A DNA stretch of 64,000 nt, taken from the NCBI GenBank assembly GCA_021824175.1, contig JAKALP010000010.1:1-64000 (forward strand), in the 5' to 3' direction. This document shows, one piece after another, positions 9,103-17,324 of the stretch (positions are counted from its first letter, which is position 1; every line of letters begins with the position of its first letter). The position numbers and the translations under genes are program-made. Source of the stretch: Deltaproteobacteria bacterium (GTDB lineage Bacteria > Desulfobacterota > Desulfobacteria > Desulfobacterales > Desulfosarcinaceae). The notes beneath the pieces were generated by a model. The model ran no database searches. It saw only the letters and a list, made by a program, of their open reading frames with translations, and was not told where the DNA came from.

Positions 9103-9160
9103 TCTCGCAAAGACGCAGAGAACGCAAAGAAACAATCAACATCTTGGCGCCTTTGCGAGA
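9103..9160. repeat. inverted word-array hairpin
   Basis: Left arm 9103-9120 and right arm 9143-9160 pair at 15 of 18 positions, with outer ten positions perfect (TCTCGCAAAG against CTTTGCGAGA). The left side continues with degenerate CGCAAAGA-type words. No gene inside. Confidence 0.7.
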
Positions 9161-9182
9161 CAAATAGTACGCTACTTTCTCG

Positions 9183-9203
9183 TTCCCACGCTCCGCGTGG
9201 GAA
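9183..9203. repeat. REP-like short palindrome
   Basis: A perfect 9-bp hairpin, TTCCCACGC and GCGTGGGAA around a 3-nt loop, located 50 nt beyond the stop of the P-type ATPase gene. The same palindrome with a GCTC loop is a widespread extragenic repeat in proteobacteria. It may also help end transcription, though no T-run follows. Confidence 0.65.
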
Positions 9204-9252
9204 TGCATATCCGGTGTCCATGAGGCTCCCATGCAGAGCGCGGCTGGTTGAA

Positions 9253-11661
9253 TCAGCTGCGACCGCCCCGCCGGACCAGCCGCAGGGTGTTGCCGATTAC
9301 GGTCAGGCTGCTCAGCAGCATGGCCGTGACCGCCACCAGGGGGCTGAGCAGGCCGGCCATGGCAATGGGGATGCTCACCAGATTGTAGACTACGGCCCCC
9401 CGGAGGTTCTGGCGCACGGTGCGATCCACCTGCCGGGCCCACTGGAAGAAATCGAGCAATTGGGCCGGGTGGGCGCGCATCAGGGTCACGGCGGCCGCGT
9501 GCTGGGCCAGGGGCGAGCCGCTGTGCACGGCCGCGGCCAAATCGGCCCGGCTCAAGGCCGGAGCGTCATTGATGCCGTCGCCCACCATGACCACGCGCCG
9601 GCCGCCCGCTTGCAAACGGCGGATATACTCGGCTTTGTCATTGGGCAGCAGCCGGCCGGAAGCATGGCCAATGCCGATCCGGCGGGCCACGCAGAGCGTT
9701 GTCTTCTCATCATCGCCGGAAATCAGATGAGGGGTCAGGCCGCATTGTTCAAAACGCGCCACGGTCTCGGCCATGGCCGCGCGCAGCTCATCGCCAAAAT
9801 AAAAGATCGCCCAGATTTGACCATCCACGCTCAATACGACTTCGGATAAAGATGCATCCGGCGCAGCCGCATCGGGTGCGGCGGTCTCCGGAGCCGCAAA
9901 ACGACGGCTGCCGATCCGGAGCTCCTTTTCTTCCCATTGGCCGCGGATTCCCTCGGCCTGCGCTTGCACCGACGCGACGTTTTTGGGCTCCATGCCTTGT
10001 CGCCGACCATAAGCGATAATGGCCCGGGCAATGGTATGGTCCACGCCGGCCTCCAATCCCATGGCCAACGCGACCGCTTCCTCTTCGGACCGGCCGGCTT
10101 GGGGCACGACCCGTTCGACGGACCAGCGGCCCAGGGTCACGGTGCCGGTCTTGTCCAACACGATGTGGTCCGGGTGCGCGGCCTGCTCAAAGGCGTTGAA
10201 ATCCTTGACCAGGATGCCGCGCCGGGCCGCGCCCGAAATTCCGGCGATGCGGGCCAGGGGAATGGCGATGCCCAGGGCGCAGGGACAAGCGATCACCAGC
10301 ACCGTGACGGCCCGCACCAGGCTCTGGTCCAGGGTGAGCCCCAGCGCAAAGCCCACAAGACCGGTGAGGGCCGCCAGGCCGGCCATCAACGGCACAAACC
10401 AGGCCAGCAGGCGATCGCCGCGGGTTTCAAGCATCGTCTTCCGGGAGAGGCTCTCCTGGACCACGGCGATCATTTGCCCCAGCAAAGACTCGGCCCCCAC
10501 TTGTTGGGCCTGCACGTAAAGCGCGCCGCTGACCAGACGGCCGCCGCTGAGGACGGCATCACCGGTTTGGACCCCCACCGGCCGCGGCTCGCCGGTGATG
10601 GCCGACAGATCCAGCAAACCCTCTCCGTGCATGATGCGGCCGTCGGCCGGCACGACTTCTTCGGCCGCCACCTGGAATTCTTCGCCAGGTTTAAGCTGGG
10701 CCAGGGCCACATAGTGGCCCTGGGGCCATTCGGCGCTGCAGCGGCGCACCTTGGCGGGCTGCAAGGAGAGAAATCCCTCCAGCTCCCGGCCCACCCGCTG
10801 CTTGGCCTGACTCTCCAGGCGTTTGCCCAGCAGCAGTAAAGTAATCAGCATGGCGCAAGTATCGAAGTAAAGATGAAGGCTGCCCGCCCACCAGTTGGCC
10901 AAACTGTAGACATAGGCGCTGCCCGCGCCCAGCACAATCAAGGCCTCCATGCCCGGTGCGCCGTGCCGCACGCCGGACCAGGCCTTGCGCGCAATGGGAC
11001 CGCCGCCGTAGAGCATTACGGCCGTGGCCATCAGCATGATGGGCCAGGAGATGTCGCCGATGCCTTCGGTGCCGATGGTCGTAAAAAAGCCGGCGTAAAG
11101 GGCCCAGGAGAGCATCATGATGTTGGCCGAAAGCAGCGCGCACAGGGCCAGACGGACAAACTCGCGCCGCGAGCCGCGTTCGCCGGCCGTTTCCCAGCGC
11201 TCCGCGGCCACCGTATATCCCAGGCGCGCCACGGTCTGCCGGATCTCGTCGGGCCGCACCTTGGCCGGATCAAAGCGGCAACGCAATCGGTCGGTGGCGA
11301 AATCGCAGCGCGCCGCATGCACGCCGGCCACCCGGTCCAGGGCCGCGCTGATCACCCAGGCGCAGGCCGGGCACCACATGCCCTCGATGCGTTCATCGAA
11401 CAGCAGTAAGGGATCCTTGGATGGCAGTACTTCATTCAGCGTCGCGGTACTGCGCGTGGGGGCAGTAGCCACGACATCAGCCGCCGAAGCCGGCACCACG
11501 CCGGCGGCCAAACAGCGGCGATAGAGATCGGTCTCTTTAAAGCGCGAGGGGTCGGGCGCATCGGCCGCGGCCATGAGCATGGCAAAGACCATGCGGCAGC
11601 CGGCGCAGCAGAAGTGATAGGTCCGGCCGCCGTAGTCGTCGGTAAAGCGCTGGGAGCGCAC
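9253..11661 (-). CDS. heavy-metal (copper-type) P1B ATPase
   Basis: Cation-pumping ATPase of the inner membrane. In order it has an N-terminal FCCAGC metal-binding region (PF12156 type), an HMA domain with the CPAC motif near residue 95, eight or so membrane helices, TGEP in the actuator domain, the intramembrane CPC motif near 462, the phosphorylation motif DKTGT near 502 and the hinge GDGINDAP near 694. CPC plus the FCCAGC head is the CcoI/FixI subtype, which supplies copper for cytochrome oxidase assembly. The first in-frame start codon is GTG at 11661, but it cuts off half of the expected paired-cysteine motif: in-frame codons upstream (11662-11682) encode CDLCGLP, the usual beginning. 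The frame stays open to the stop at 11731-11733 without ATG, GTG or TTG. The real start may be a rare ATC near 11706 behind an AAAAAGGA, or a base is wrong. Confidence 0.92.
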   Translation of the reverse strand: MRSQRFTDDYGGRTYHFCCAGCRMVFAMLMAAADAPDPSRFKETDLYRRCLAAGVVPASAADVVATAPTRSTATLNEVLPSKDPLLLFDERIEGMWCPACAWVISAALDRVAGVHAARCDFATDRLRCRFDPAKVRPDEIRQTVARLGYTVAAERWETAGERGSRREFVRLALCALLSANIMMLSWALYAGFFTTIGTEGIGDISWPIMLMATAVMLYGGGPIARKAWSGVRHGAPGMEALIVLGAGSAYVYSLANWWAGSLHLYFDTCAMLITLLLLGKRLESQAKQRVGRELEGFLSLQPAKVRRCSAEWPQGHYVALAQLKPGEEFQVAAEEVVPADGRIMHGEGLLDLSAITGEPRPVGVQTGDAVLSGGRLVSGALYVQAQQVGAESLLGQMIAVVQESLSRKTMLETRGDRLLAWFVPLMAGLAALTGLVGFALGLTLDQSLVRAVTVLVIACPCALGIAIPLARIAGISGAARRGILVKDFNAFEQAAHPDHIVLDKTGTVTLGRWSVERVVPQAGRSEEEAVALAMGLEAGVDHTIARAIIAYGRRQGMEPKNVASVQAQAEGIRGQWEEKELRIGSRRFAAPETAAPDAAAPDASLSEVVLSVDGQIWAIFYFGDELRAAMAETVARFEQCGLTPHLISGDDEKTTLCVARRIGIGHASGRLLPNDKAEYIRRLQAGGRRVVMVGDGINDAPALSRADLAAAVHSGSPLAQHAAAVTLMRAHPAQLLDFFQWARQVDRTVRQNLRGAVVYNLVSIPIAMAGLLSPLVAVTAMLLSSLTVIGNTLRLVRRGGRS

Positions 11662-11733
11662 CGGCAGGCCGCACAGGTCACAACAGATGACGGAAGACGC
11701 TTCGATTCTGTAATTCCTTTTTAAATCATCTCA

Positions 11734-11793
11734 ACCACAGAGGGCACAGAGAACACAGAGTATAAATGTGTTTGTCTCGGTGCCCTCTATGGT
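11734..11793. repeat. inverted 9-nt word arrays
   Basis: Left arm 11734-11752 consists of CACAGAGGG-type words; right arm 11775-11793 pairs with it at 17 of 19 positions. It sits in the spacer upstream of the P-type ATPase gene, next to a second such pair at 11840. Confidence 0.75.
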
Positions 11794-11839
11794 AGTAATC
11801 CAACATAGACCCGCAAGCATTTGAGAGCCATGCGCCTAT

Positions 11840-11903
11840 CATCCGTGCCATCCGTGTGATCCGTGGTCAAATTTTACCACGGATGACACGAATTACACGG
11901 ATG
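11840..11903. repeat. inverted 9-nt word arrays (ATCCGTG type)
   Basis: Left arm 11840-11867 is three 9-nt words beginning ATCCGTG; right arm 11876-11903 pairs at 24 of 28 positions, leaving a loop of only 8 nt. The element can form a long hairpin. Together with the pair at 11734 it fills most of the 338-nt spacer 11662-11999, in which I see no gene. Confidence 0.8.
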
Positions 11904-11999
11904 AATAAAATCGTGGATAGACGACCGCTCAATGCTGCCTTATGGTTTTTACTTCCTTGGTACTCTCGGCATTACCGACGAAATCGATCCGATCAGTCG

Positions 12000-12602
12000 C
12001 TATTCCGGCTTGGGAAAACTCTCCAGGTGCGGCTGAATGGCCTTGCCCAGCCAGGCAATGGTCTGGCCCAGCATCTTCATGTTGGTCAGCCCTTCGCCGT
12101 CCTGGTTGACTTCGCCCTTTTCGCGGCCGATGCCCAGATTCCAGTAGGTGGCGCCGGGCACGATCATCTGGGACATCAGAAACATGTGATTGATCGTGTC
12201 AAAGACATGGGTGGCGCCGGCCCGCCGCACGGCCACCACGGCCGCGCCGATCTTGCCGCGCAGGGCCCGGCCGTTGGCCAGCCCCACCATGCCCGAGCGG
12301 TCAATAACCGCCTTGAGGTCGGCCGAAACATCGGTGAAATAGGTGGGCGAACCGTAGATCAAGGCATCGGCCCGCACGACCTTCTCCATGACCTCGTTGA
12401 AACCGTCGTCTTTCACCGCACAGCGCAGATCCTTGTTCTCCCAGCACTTGTAGCAGGCGATGCAGCCGCGGATTCGCTTGCCACCCACCTGCACCAGCTC
12501 GGTTTGCCAGCCCGCCGCGCTGAGCGGTTCCAGCACCAGTTTAAGAAGAGTTTCGGTATTGCCGCCCTTGCGAGGGCTGCCGTTGACTGCCAATGCGAAC
12601 AT
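12000..12602 (-). CDS. iron-sulfur flavoprotein (NADPH-dependent FMN reductase family)
   Basis: Flavodoxin-like fold: NGSPRKGGNT at residues 8-17 is the phosphate-binding loop for FMN, followed by YGSPTYFTDVSADLK. A compact cysteine cluster, CIACYKCWENKDLRC around residues 47-61, fits the CX2CX2CX4-7C 4Fe-4S signature of iron-sulfur flavoproteins, which carry electrons in anaerobes. Length 200 aa is typical. A strong AGAGGAGG precedes the ATG. The downstream neighbour on the same strand to the left is the P-type ATPase, separated by repeats, so it is probably its own transcript. The redox partner is unknown. Confidence 0.88.
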   Translation of the reverse strand: MFALAVNGSPRKGGNTETLLKLVLEPLSAAGWQTELVQVGGKRIRGCIACYKCWENKDLRCAVKDDGFNEVMEKVVRADALIYGSPTYFTDVSADLKAVIDRSGMVGLANGRALRGKIGAAVVAVRRAGATHVFDTINHMFLMSQMIVPGATYWNLGIGREKGEVNQDGEGLTNMKMLGQTIAWLGKAIQPHLESFPKPE

Positions 12603-12679
12603 GGTGCCTCCTCTCTTACGATATCCGTTTTACTTTCTTTTTCGCGGTTATGCAGCTAACACAAGTTAAACAATAAGTT

Positions 12680-12737
12680 TCTCGCAAAGATAATAAAAAA
12701 TCTTCACCTCTTGGCGTGCTTGGCGTCCTTTGCGAGA
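12680..12737. repeat. inverted word-array hairpin
   Basis: Ten-base perfect arms, TCTCGCAAAG at 12680-12689 and its complement at 12728-12737, with partly paired GGCGT-type words inside. Same outer words as the element at 9103. The 318-nt spacer 12603-12920 holds this and the 12841 element and no gene. Confidence 0.65.
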
Positions 12738-12840
12738 TTGATTTCATGCAACTCAGGTTATCTTACGCTACCGGCATAGAGCGTATTGCAGAATACCTCT
12801 TACTTGGTTTTTAAGTGCATAACCGTATTCTTTTTTGTCT

Positions 12841-12895
12841 CGCACAAAGCCACGAAGATATCTTCATAGTCTTCGTCGCTTCGTGGCTTTGTGCG
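12841..12895. repeat. inverted word-array hairpin, 17-bp perfect stem
   Basis: Perfect 17-nt arms at 12841-12857 and 12879-12895 (CGCACAAAGCCACGAAG and complement) with a 21-nt loop. It lies just beyond the stop of the MoeA-like gene, so it could also act as a transcription end. The outer words match those of the element at 41916. Confidence 0.75.
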
Positions 12896-12920
12896 GGATC
12901 CATTTGTGGTGCTCATTATC

Positions 12921-13979
12921 TTATTCTCCCGCCTTGCCAAAGGAGCAGGCCGGGTAGCGGCATTCCGCGCAGTCGCGGCACAGGCCGCCGTGGGCCAGCA
13001 GGGCCAGGTCGCGCTTGGCCGGAGCTTCGCCGGCCAGCAGGCGCGGAAGTATAAGATCAAAGACCGTCGTCTCGTGGTAGAGGGCGCAGGCCGGAATGCC
13101 GGCAATGGGAAGATCGCCTTTATAAGCGAGCTGGAACATGGCGCCGGGCAAGACCGCCGAGCTGTAGTAGGCGCGCTCCACGCCCGCGTCCCGGACCGCC
13201 AGGCGGGTGACGTCATCGGGGTCCACGGACATGCCGCCGGTGGTAATGATGAGGTCCGTGGGCTTGGCGAAGAATTCCTTCAATTTTGCGGCAATGGCTT
13301 CACGGTCGTCGGGCAGGATCGCCGTCTCCACCAGCTCGGAGCCGTACTGCGCCATTTTCTTGCGCACAATGGCCTCGAATTTGTCTTCGATCAGGCCGTT
13401 GAAGATTTCACTGCCCGTGACAATGAGCCGGGCTTTACTTCTTTTATACGGCTTGATGGTAAAAATGGGTCCGCTGCCGATGAGCAGCTGCTTGGCCTCG
13501 TCCAGGGCTTGGCGGCTGATGAGCAGGGGAATGGCGCGCGTGCCGGCGATCTTCTGCCCTTGGCTCACCGGGGTATTGGTGTGCAGAGAGGCGCACATCA
13601 CATCGTCGTGCAAATTGAACTGGACCAAACTCTCCACGTTGACTTTGAGCAGGCCCTCATGGGCCGCGGTCAGCGCCAGTTTGCCTTCCCTGGGGGTCTC
13701 TTCATGCGCGATGCCCGCTCCGGCCAGCAACGGCGCCAGTTCGCGCACGGCATCATCTTCGTGCACCCAGCGGTCATCATGCTCCAGCACATATAAGTGG
13801 CGCTTGCCCAGTTTCATCAAATGACAGATATCCTTTTCTTCGATGATCTGGCCGCGCCGGAAAGCCACGCCCTTGAACTCTCCAGGACGGATCTCGGTGA
13901 TGTCGTGGGCCAGAGTGAACCCGGCGGCTTCTTCAACTTTGATCTTTTTAAGGGGCGGGGATGGATTCATACTACTCAT
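12921..13979 (-). CDS. MoeA-like molybdopterin-binding protein with C-terminal Cys cluster
   Basis: The middle third carries the MoCF-biosynthesis/MoeA molybdopterin-binding fold: RLIVTGSEIFNG near residue 190, then DLIITTGGMSVDPDDVT near 245, the loop that binds the pterin. The N-terminal part resembles MoeA domains I-II in reduced form. The last 20 residues have an extra cluster, CRDCAECRYPAC, that standard MoeA lacks and that could bind Fe-S or zinc. At 352 aa it is shorter than MoeA (about 400). The start overlaps the end of the FmdE-like gene by 8 nt, so the two are translationally coupled; this pairing is common in sulfate reducers and archaea, where it is thought to handle molybdenum or tungsten cofactor delivery. 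Confidence 0.85.
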   Translation of the reverse strand: MSSMNPSPPLKKIKVEEAAGFTLAHDITEIRPGEFKGVAFRRGQIIEEKDICHLMKLGKRHLYVLEHDDRWVHEDDAVRELAPLLAGAGIAHEETPREGKLALTAAHEGLLKVNVESLVQFNLHDDVMCASLHTNTPVSQGQKIAGTRAIPLLISRQALDEAKQLLIGSGPIFTIKPYKRSKARLIVTGSEIFNGLIEDKFEAIVRKKMAQYGSELVETAILPDDREAIAAKLKEFFAKPTDLIITTGGMSVDPDDVTRLAVRDAGVERAYYSSAVLPGAMFQLAYKGDLPIAGIPACALYHETTVFDLILPRLLAGEAPAKRDLALLAHGGLCRDCAECRYPACSFGKAGE

Positions 13980-14589
13980 CCTGTTCTACGGATATTCGCA
14001 CCGGCGCCCGGTAGTACGCCTGGCCGGCGCAGTAATGACAAAGCGCCTCGCCCTGGGCGTGGATCTCGCGGCCATCCCGGATCATGGCCCCGCAGCGGGC
14101 GCACGGGGTTTTAAAGGCGGAGGGGCCGGGGCGATCCTGGGCGGCCAGCTCCACCGCTACTTCATAGACATCGAAAAGCACCTTCAAGGGCATGCGTTTA
14201 TACGCTTCCAGTTGCTGCGCCTCTTTGGTCGCCAGGTGCGGCGCATATTCATGGGCCGCTTCCCGGGCCGCTTCGGTGGAAACAATGCGAACGGCGCGGC
14301 CGGTTTCCAGATTGACGAAGGTGGCGGCCATGATGCCGTAATCCTTGAATTTGAGCGAACGCCGGCCGAGTTTGGCGCCGGTCACATACGCAATGGCGTC
14401 GGTGGCGCAGCGGTCGATCTCCACATAAACGATCAGCTTTTTGATGTCCCGGCCGGCGCGCGGGTTCTCCAGCCCGATCAGCTTCAATCCCAGCATGGCC
14501 ATGCGCACGCCGATCACCTGGCCGGCGCACAGATGGCCGTGCTCTTGGGCCGAACCTTGCAGCAGGGTTTCAAAATCGGGCAACGCCAT
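13972..14589 (-). CDS. FmdE-family protein with zinc-ribbon tail
   Basis: Related to formylmethanofuran dehydrogenase subunit E. The N-terminal domain holds the conserved HGHLCAGQVIGVRMA motif (residues 17-31) and the VEIDRCATDAIAYVTG stretch near 55-70. The C-terminal tail has two CXXC pairs (CARCG near 165 and CHYC near 185), a TraR/zinc-ribbon arrangement. In organisms without methanogenesis FmdE-like proteins are linked to molybdopterin enzymes and probably help cofactor insertion. First gene of the coupled pair with the MoeA-like gene, and adjacent to the nap cluster, whose catalytic subunit needs a molybdopterin; a link is plausible but not shown. Confidence 0.88.
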   Translation of the reverse strand: MALPDFETLLQGSAQEHGHLCAGQVIGVRMAMLGLKLIGLENPRAGRDIKKLIVYVEIDRCATDAIAYVTGAKLGRRSLKFKDYGIMAATFVNLETGRAVRIVSTEAAREAAHEYAPHLATKEAQQLEAYKRMPLKVLFDVYEVAVELAAQDRPGPSAFKTPCARCGAMIRDGREIHAQGEALCHYCAGQAYYRAPVRISVEQDE

Positions 14590-14738
14590 CGTAGTTCACC
14601 CACCAATAACAACCAATACATGTGAACAATAATATACAAACGTCATTCGCATAGGATGGATTATAGCAGGAATCCAAAGCGGGTTGCCACCACGAAATAA
14701 TCTCTCGCACAACGGGGCTTTAAGGCGTTTGGCCGGGG

Positions 14739-15956
14739 TCAATGCACGGGGCTCTTTTCCTCAATCACCAGGGCCGGCCGCACCAGGACGGTCACCACGA
14801 AAATCCCGATGGCAAAAACCCCGGCGGTCACACCCAGCTCCACCAGGCTGGGGGAGTAGGAGACCACTTCACCCAGGGGCGAGGGCACCAGACCGGGCAC
14901 GATCAGTCCCATGCCTTTTTCGATCCAGATGCCGATAAACAGCATGATGCAGGCCGGCAGCAGCACCTGGGGTTTGTTGCCGCCCGGATTGAAGGCCAGG
15001 ATCAGGGTGCCGCTCACGTTCAAGGCAATGGCGCTCCAGATCCAGGGCACCAGGGCGTCGTGACCCTTGAGGCCGAAGAAGAGATAGGTGGCCGACAGGC
15101 TGTGGTGGGTGGGGAAGTAAAACTCCTTGAAGATTTCCGAAAAGAGCATGATCAGGTTGACAATGGCCGAAATCACGATGATCAGCCGCAATTTGTTGAA
15201 GGTATTGACCGGAATTCTAAAAGAAGTATTGGCATGCACGGCCACCAGCACGGTGGTGATCAGGGCCGGGCCGGCCGCAAAGGCCGAGGCCAAAAAGCGC
15301 GGGCCCATCATGGGGTTGTTCCAGAAGGCGCGCGCCGGCAGCCCTTCGTACAGGAAGGCCGTGACCATATGGATGGCAAAGGCCCAGAAGATCGAGAGAA
15401 ACACGAAGGGTCGGTACTTTCGGGGGTCGGGCTGGCGGCCGTGAAACTGGCAGAAGAGAATATAGGCCGGCACCAGCAAATTGAGGGCCAGATAGCCGTT
15501 GAGCACGATAATGTCCCAGGAGAGCAGCGACGAGGGCCAGTTCAGAATGCCGATGCCCGGCGCCAAATGCCAGGCTTTGTAAGGCCGGCCGAGATCCACA
15601 AAAACAAACAGCATGCACATCACCAGCGCGCCCACGGCCACGCCTTCGCCGATGATCACCACCCGGTGCAGATCCTTGTCCTTGAAGATATAGGCCGGCA
15701 GGATCAGCATCACGGCCGCGGCCGCCACGCCCACCAGAAAAGTAAAGTTGGAGATGTAAAAGCCCCAGCTCACGATGTTGGACATGTTGGTGGCGGCCAA
15801 TCCCAGGCCGAGCTGTTTGAAATAGGCGTAAATGCCGATCATCCCGGTGGCCAGCAGACAACAAAAGAAGATCTGGTAGCCCACGCCGCCGGAGAGGTTG
15901 ATGGTGATGCCGTTTTTTATGAAGTCGATTACTTCTCTGGTGAGTGATTTCTTCAT
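14739..15956 (-). CDS. NrfD/polysulfide-reductase-type quinol-oxidising membrane subunit
   Basis: A 405-aa integral membrane protein with about ten helices, matching the NrfD/PsrC/HybB family. Family members exchange electrons between the quinone pool and a periplasmic 4Fe-4S subunit without heme. Here the partner is the Tat-exported ferredoxin-type protein encoded 400 nt upstream. I start it at 15956; the frame stays open 26 codons further, but those run through an 8-nt word array and read as repeats. No strong ribosome-binding site is visible before 15956. As last gene of the leftward nap cluster it would feed menaquinol electrons toward NapA, replacing NapH or NapC. Confidence 0.88.
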   Translation of the reverse strand: MKKSLTREVIDFIKNGITINLSGGVGYQIFFCCLLATGMIGIYAYFKQLGLGLAATNMSNIVSWGFYISNFTFLVGVAAAAVMLILPAYIFKDKDLHRVVIIGEGVAVGALVMCMLFVFVDLGRPYKAWHLAPGIGILNWPSSLLSWDIIVLNGYLALNLLVPAYILFCQFHGRQPDPRKYRPFVFLSIFWAFAIHMVTAFLYEGLPARAFWNNPMMGPRFLASAFAAGPALITTVLVAVHANTSFRIPVNTFNKLRLIIVISAIVNLIMLFSEIFKEFYFPTHHSLSATYLFFGLKGHDALVPWIWSAIALNVSGTLILAFNPGGNKPQVLLPACIMLFIGIWIEKGMGLIVPGLVPSPLGEVVSYSPSLVELGVTAGVFAIGIFVVTVLVRPALVIEEKSPVH

Positions 15957-15961
15957 ATTAT

Positions 15962-16016
15962 CCGTTGCCCGTTTGCCCGTTAGCCCGTTTGCCCGTTGGT
16001 CCGTGTGCCCGTCAAA
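15962..16016. repeat. tandem array of 8-nt words (CCGTTTGC type)
   Basis: Seven units of 7-8 nt: CCGTTGC, CCGTTTGC, CCGTTAGC, CCGTTTGC, CCGTTGGT, CCGTGTGC and CCGTCAAA, running directly into the start region of the NrfD gene. The 8-nt period with drifting sequence is the same style as the array at 16200 but a different word. Confidence 0.85.
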
Positions 16017-16199
16017 CACCTTAATTTTTTCCATCAGGTGTTTGATCCCGCCGGGCTTTGGCGGGGTTGGCCCGTGGTCGCTAACTCCAATTATTGCGGC
16101 TTAAAGAAACTGGATTCCCGCCTTCGCGGGAATGACGTCAAGAAGCACCGGGCCAAATCCTGCAGGCATTTCAAGCTTAATCATTTCTCCCTCATTCCC

Positions 16200-16351
16200 G
16201 CAGTCCCTTTGCCCCTCTGTGCCTATGTGCCTTTGCACCTTTGTGGCTCAACCACTCAGTCCCTCAGCCCCTTTGCGCCTTTGTCCCTTTGTGCCTTTGT
16301 GCCTCAGCCACTTTGTCCCTCAGTCCCTTAGTCCCTTTGCCCCTTTGCCCT
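16200..16351. repeat. tandem array of 19 degenerate 8-nt words (TTTGTGCC type)
   Basis: An uninterrupted run of nineteen 8-nt units in perfect 8-nt register, for example TTTGCCCC, TCTGTGCC, TATGTGCC, TTTGCACC, TCAGTCCC, TTTGCGCC, TTTGTCCC. Most units end in CC or C and begin with T. It fills the spacer between the 4Fe-4S gene (stop at 16360) and the NrfD gene, inside what should be one operon. The reverse-complement word appears in the arms around the four-helix-bundle gene at 21111-21607. Confidence 0.9.
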
Positions 16352-16359
16352 TCCCCCCA

Positions 16360-17313
16360 TCAATCCACAAAAAACCAAAACTTAGGCTCCGTCCCCAAAT
16401 CCTCCTTCAATCGGAAGACTTTCTTATGCTTGAGCACAAAGCGGATTTCGCTGTCCGGGTCCAGCAGGTTGCCGAAGACCCGCGCGCCCGTGGGGCAGGC
16501 CGCGGCGCAGGCCGGCAGCTGGCCGTCGCGGCTGCGCTGGATGCAGAAGGTGCACTTCTCCATCATGCCCCGGCTGCGCAGGCGGTTGCCCAGGTAGTGC
16601 TGCTTGAGGGTAATCTCTTCCTTGGGCACATAGGGCTCGTTCCAATTGAAGCGCCGGCCCCAGTAAGGGCAGGCCGCCATGCAGTAGCGGCAACCAATGC
16701 ACCAGTCGTAATCCACCACCACGATGCCGTCGGGCTCCATCCAGGTGGCTTTGGTGGGACAGGCCTTGACGCAGGGCGCATTCTGGCAGTGGAAGCATTG
16801 GATGCCCATGTAGAAATGGCCGTTGACCGGCACTTCGTGGAAGTATTGGCCATTGCCCGACTCGGGGCTCATCTGGCCCGGTTCCAATTCAAAGATGCGG
16901 ATGTATTGGGTTTTGGATTTGCGGTCCAGGTTGTTCTCCCGCACGCAGGCCTGCACGCACTCCATGAATCCTTCGCAGCGCGTCAGGTTGAAGGCATAGC
17001 CGAAGAGCACCTCTTTGACTGGTTCGGCGGCGCTGATGTGGATATCGATGCCCCGGCGCAGCTTGGCCAATTGCTCCAGGCGTTGGACCGTGGCCTCTTT
17101 TTCCAGGGGCGTCATGAGGCGGTAGTTCTTCTTGAAGAACTCCTGCCACTGCAGGCCGAAGCGCCCCCCTGGCTCACAGCCCGTGAGGGCCGCGGTGCCG
17201 CACAGGGCCGCAAGCTGGAGCGCGCCTTTGAGAAAGTCGCGCCGGCCGCGGGTCTTATCGGCGTCTGGTGATTCCGAAAGAGTCGTTGAACAAGATGGTT
17301 GCAAGGGTTTCAT
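16360..17313 (-). CDS. Tat-exported 4Fe-4S ferredoxin subunit (NrfC/DsrO type)
   Basis: 317 aa with a twin-arginine signal (GRRDFLKGA near residues 23-31) followed by a hydrophobic stretch and a GC pair, so it is exported folded to the periplasm. Four cysteine groups follow: CEGFMECVQAC, CFHCQNAPCVKACP, CIGCRYCMAACP and CTFCIQRS...CAAACP. This is the usual four-cluster electron-wire arrangement of NrfC/DmsB-like proteins. It would relay electrons from the NrfD membrane subunit to the tetraheme cytochromes and NapA. It starts 11 nt after the upstream tetraheme gene ends, so the two are clearly in one operon. Confidence 0.9.
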   Translation of the reverse strand: MKPLQPSCSTTLSESPDADKTRGRRDFLKGALQLAALCGTAALTGCEPGGRFGLQWQEFFKKNYRLMTPLEKEATVQRLEQLAKLRRGIDIHISAAEPVKEVLFGYAFNLTRCEGFMECVQACVRENNLDRKSKTQYIRIFELEPGQMSPESGNGQYFHEVPVNGHFYMGIQCFHCQNAPCVKACPTKATWMEPDGIVVVDYDWCIGCRYCMAACPYWGRRFNWNEPYVPKEEITLKQHYLGNRLRSRGMMEKCTFCIQRSRDGQLPACAAACPTGARVFGNLLDPDSEIRFVLKHKKVFRLKEDLGTEPKFWFFVD

Positions 17314-17324
17314 GGCGCGTCCTG

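Noticed and set aside
8904-12895. Inverted arrays considered as a CRISPR.
   Set aside because: Words are 8-9 nt, contiguous and degenerate, arranged as two arms; there are no constant repeats with unique spacers and no cas genes.
16132-17271. A plus-strand frame beginning with Leu/Cys/Ser/Pro-rich repeats.
   Set aside because: Its first part is translation of the 8-nt word array and its second part mirrors the 4Fe-4S gene.
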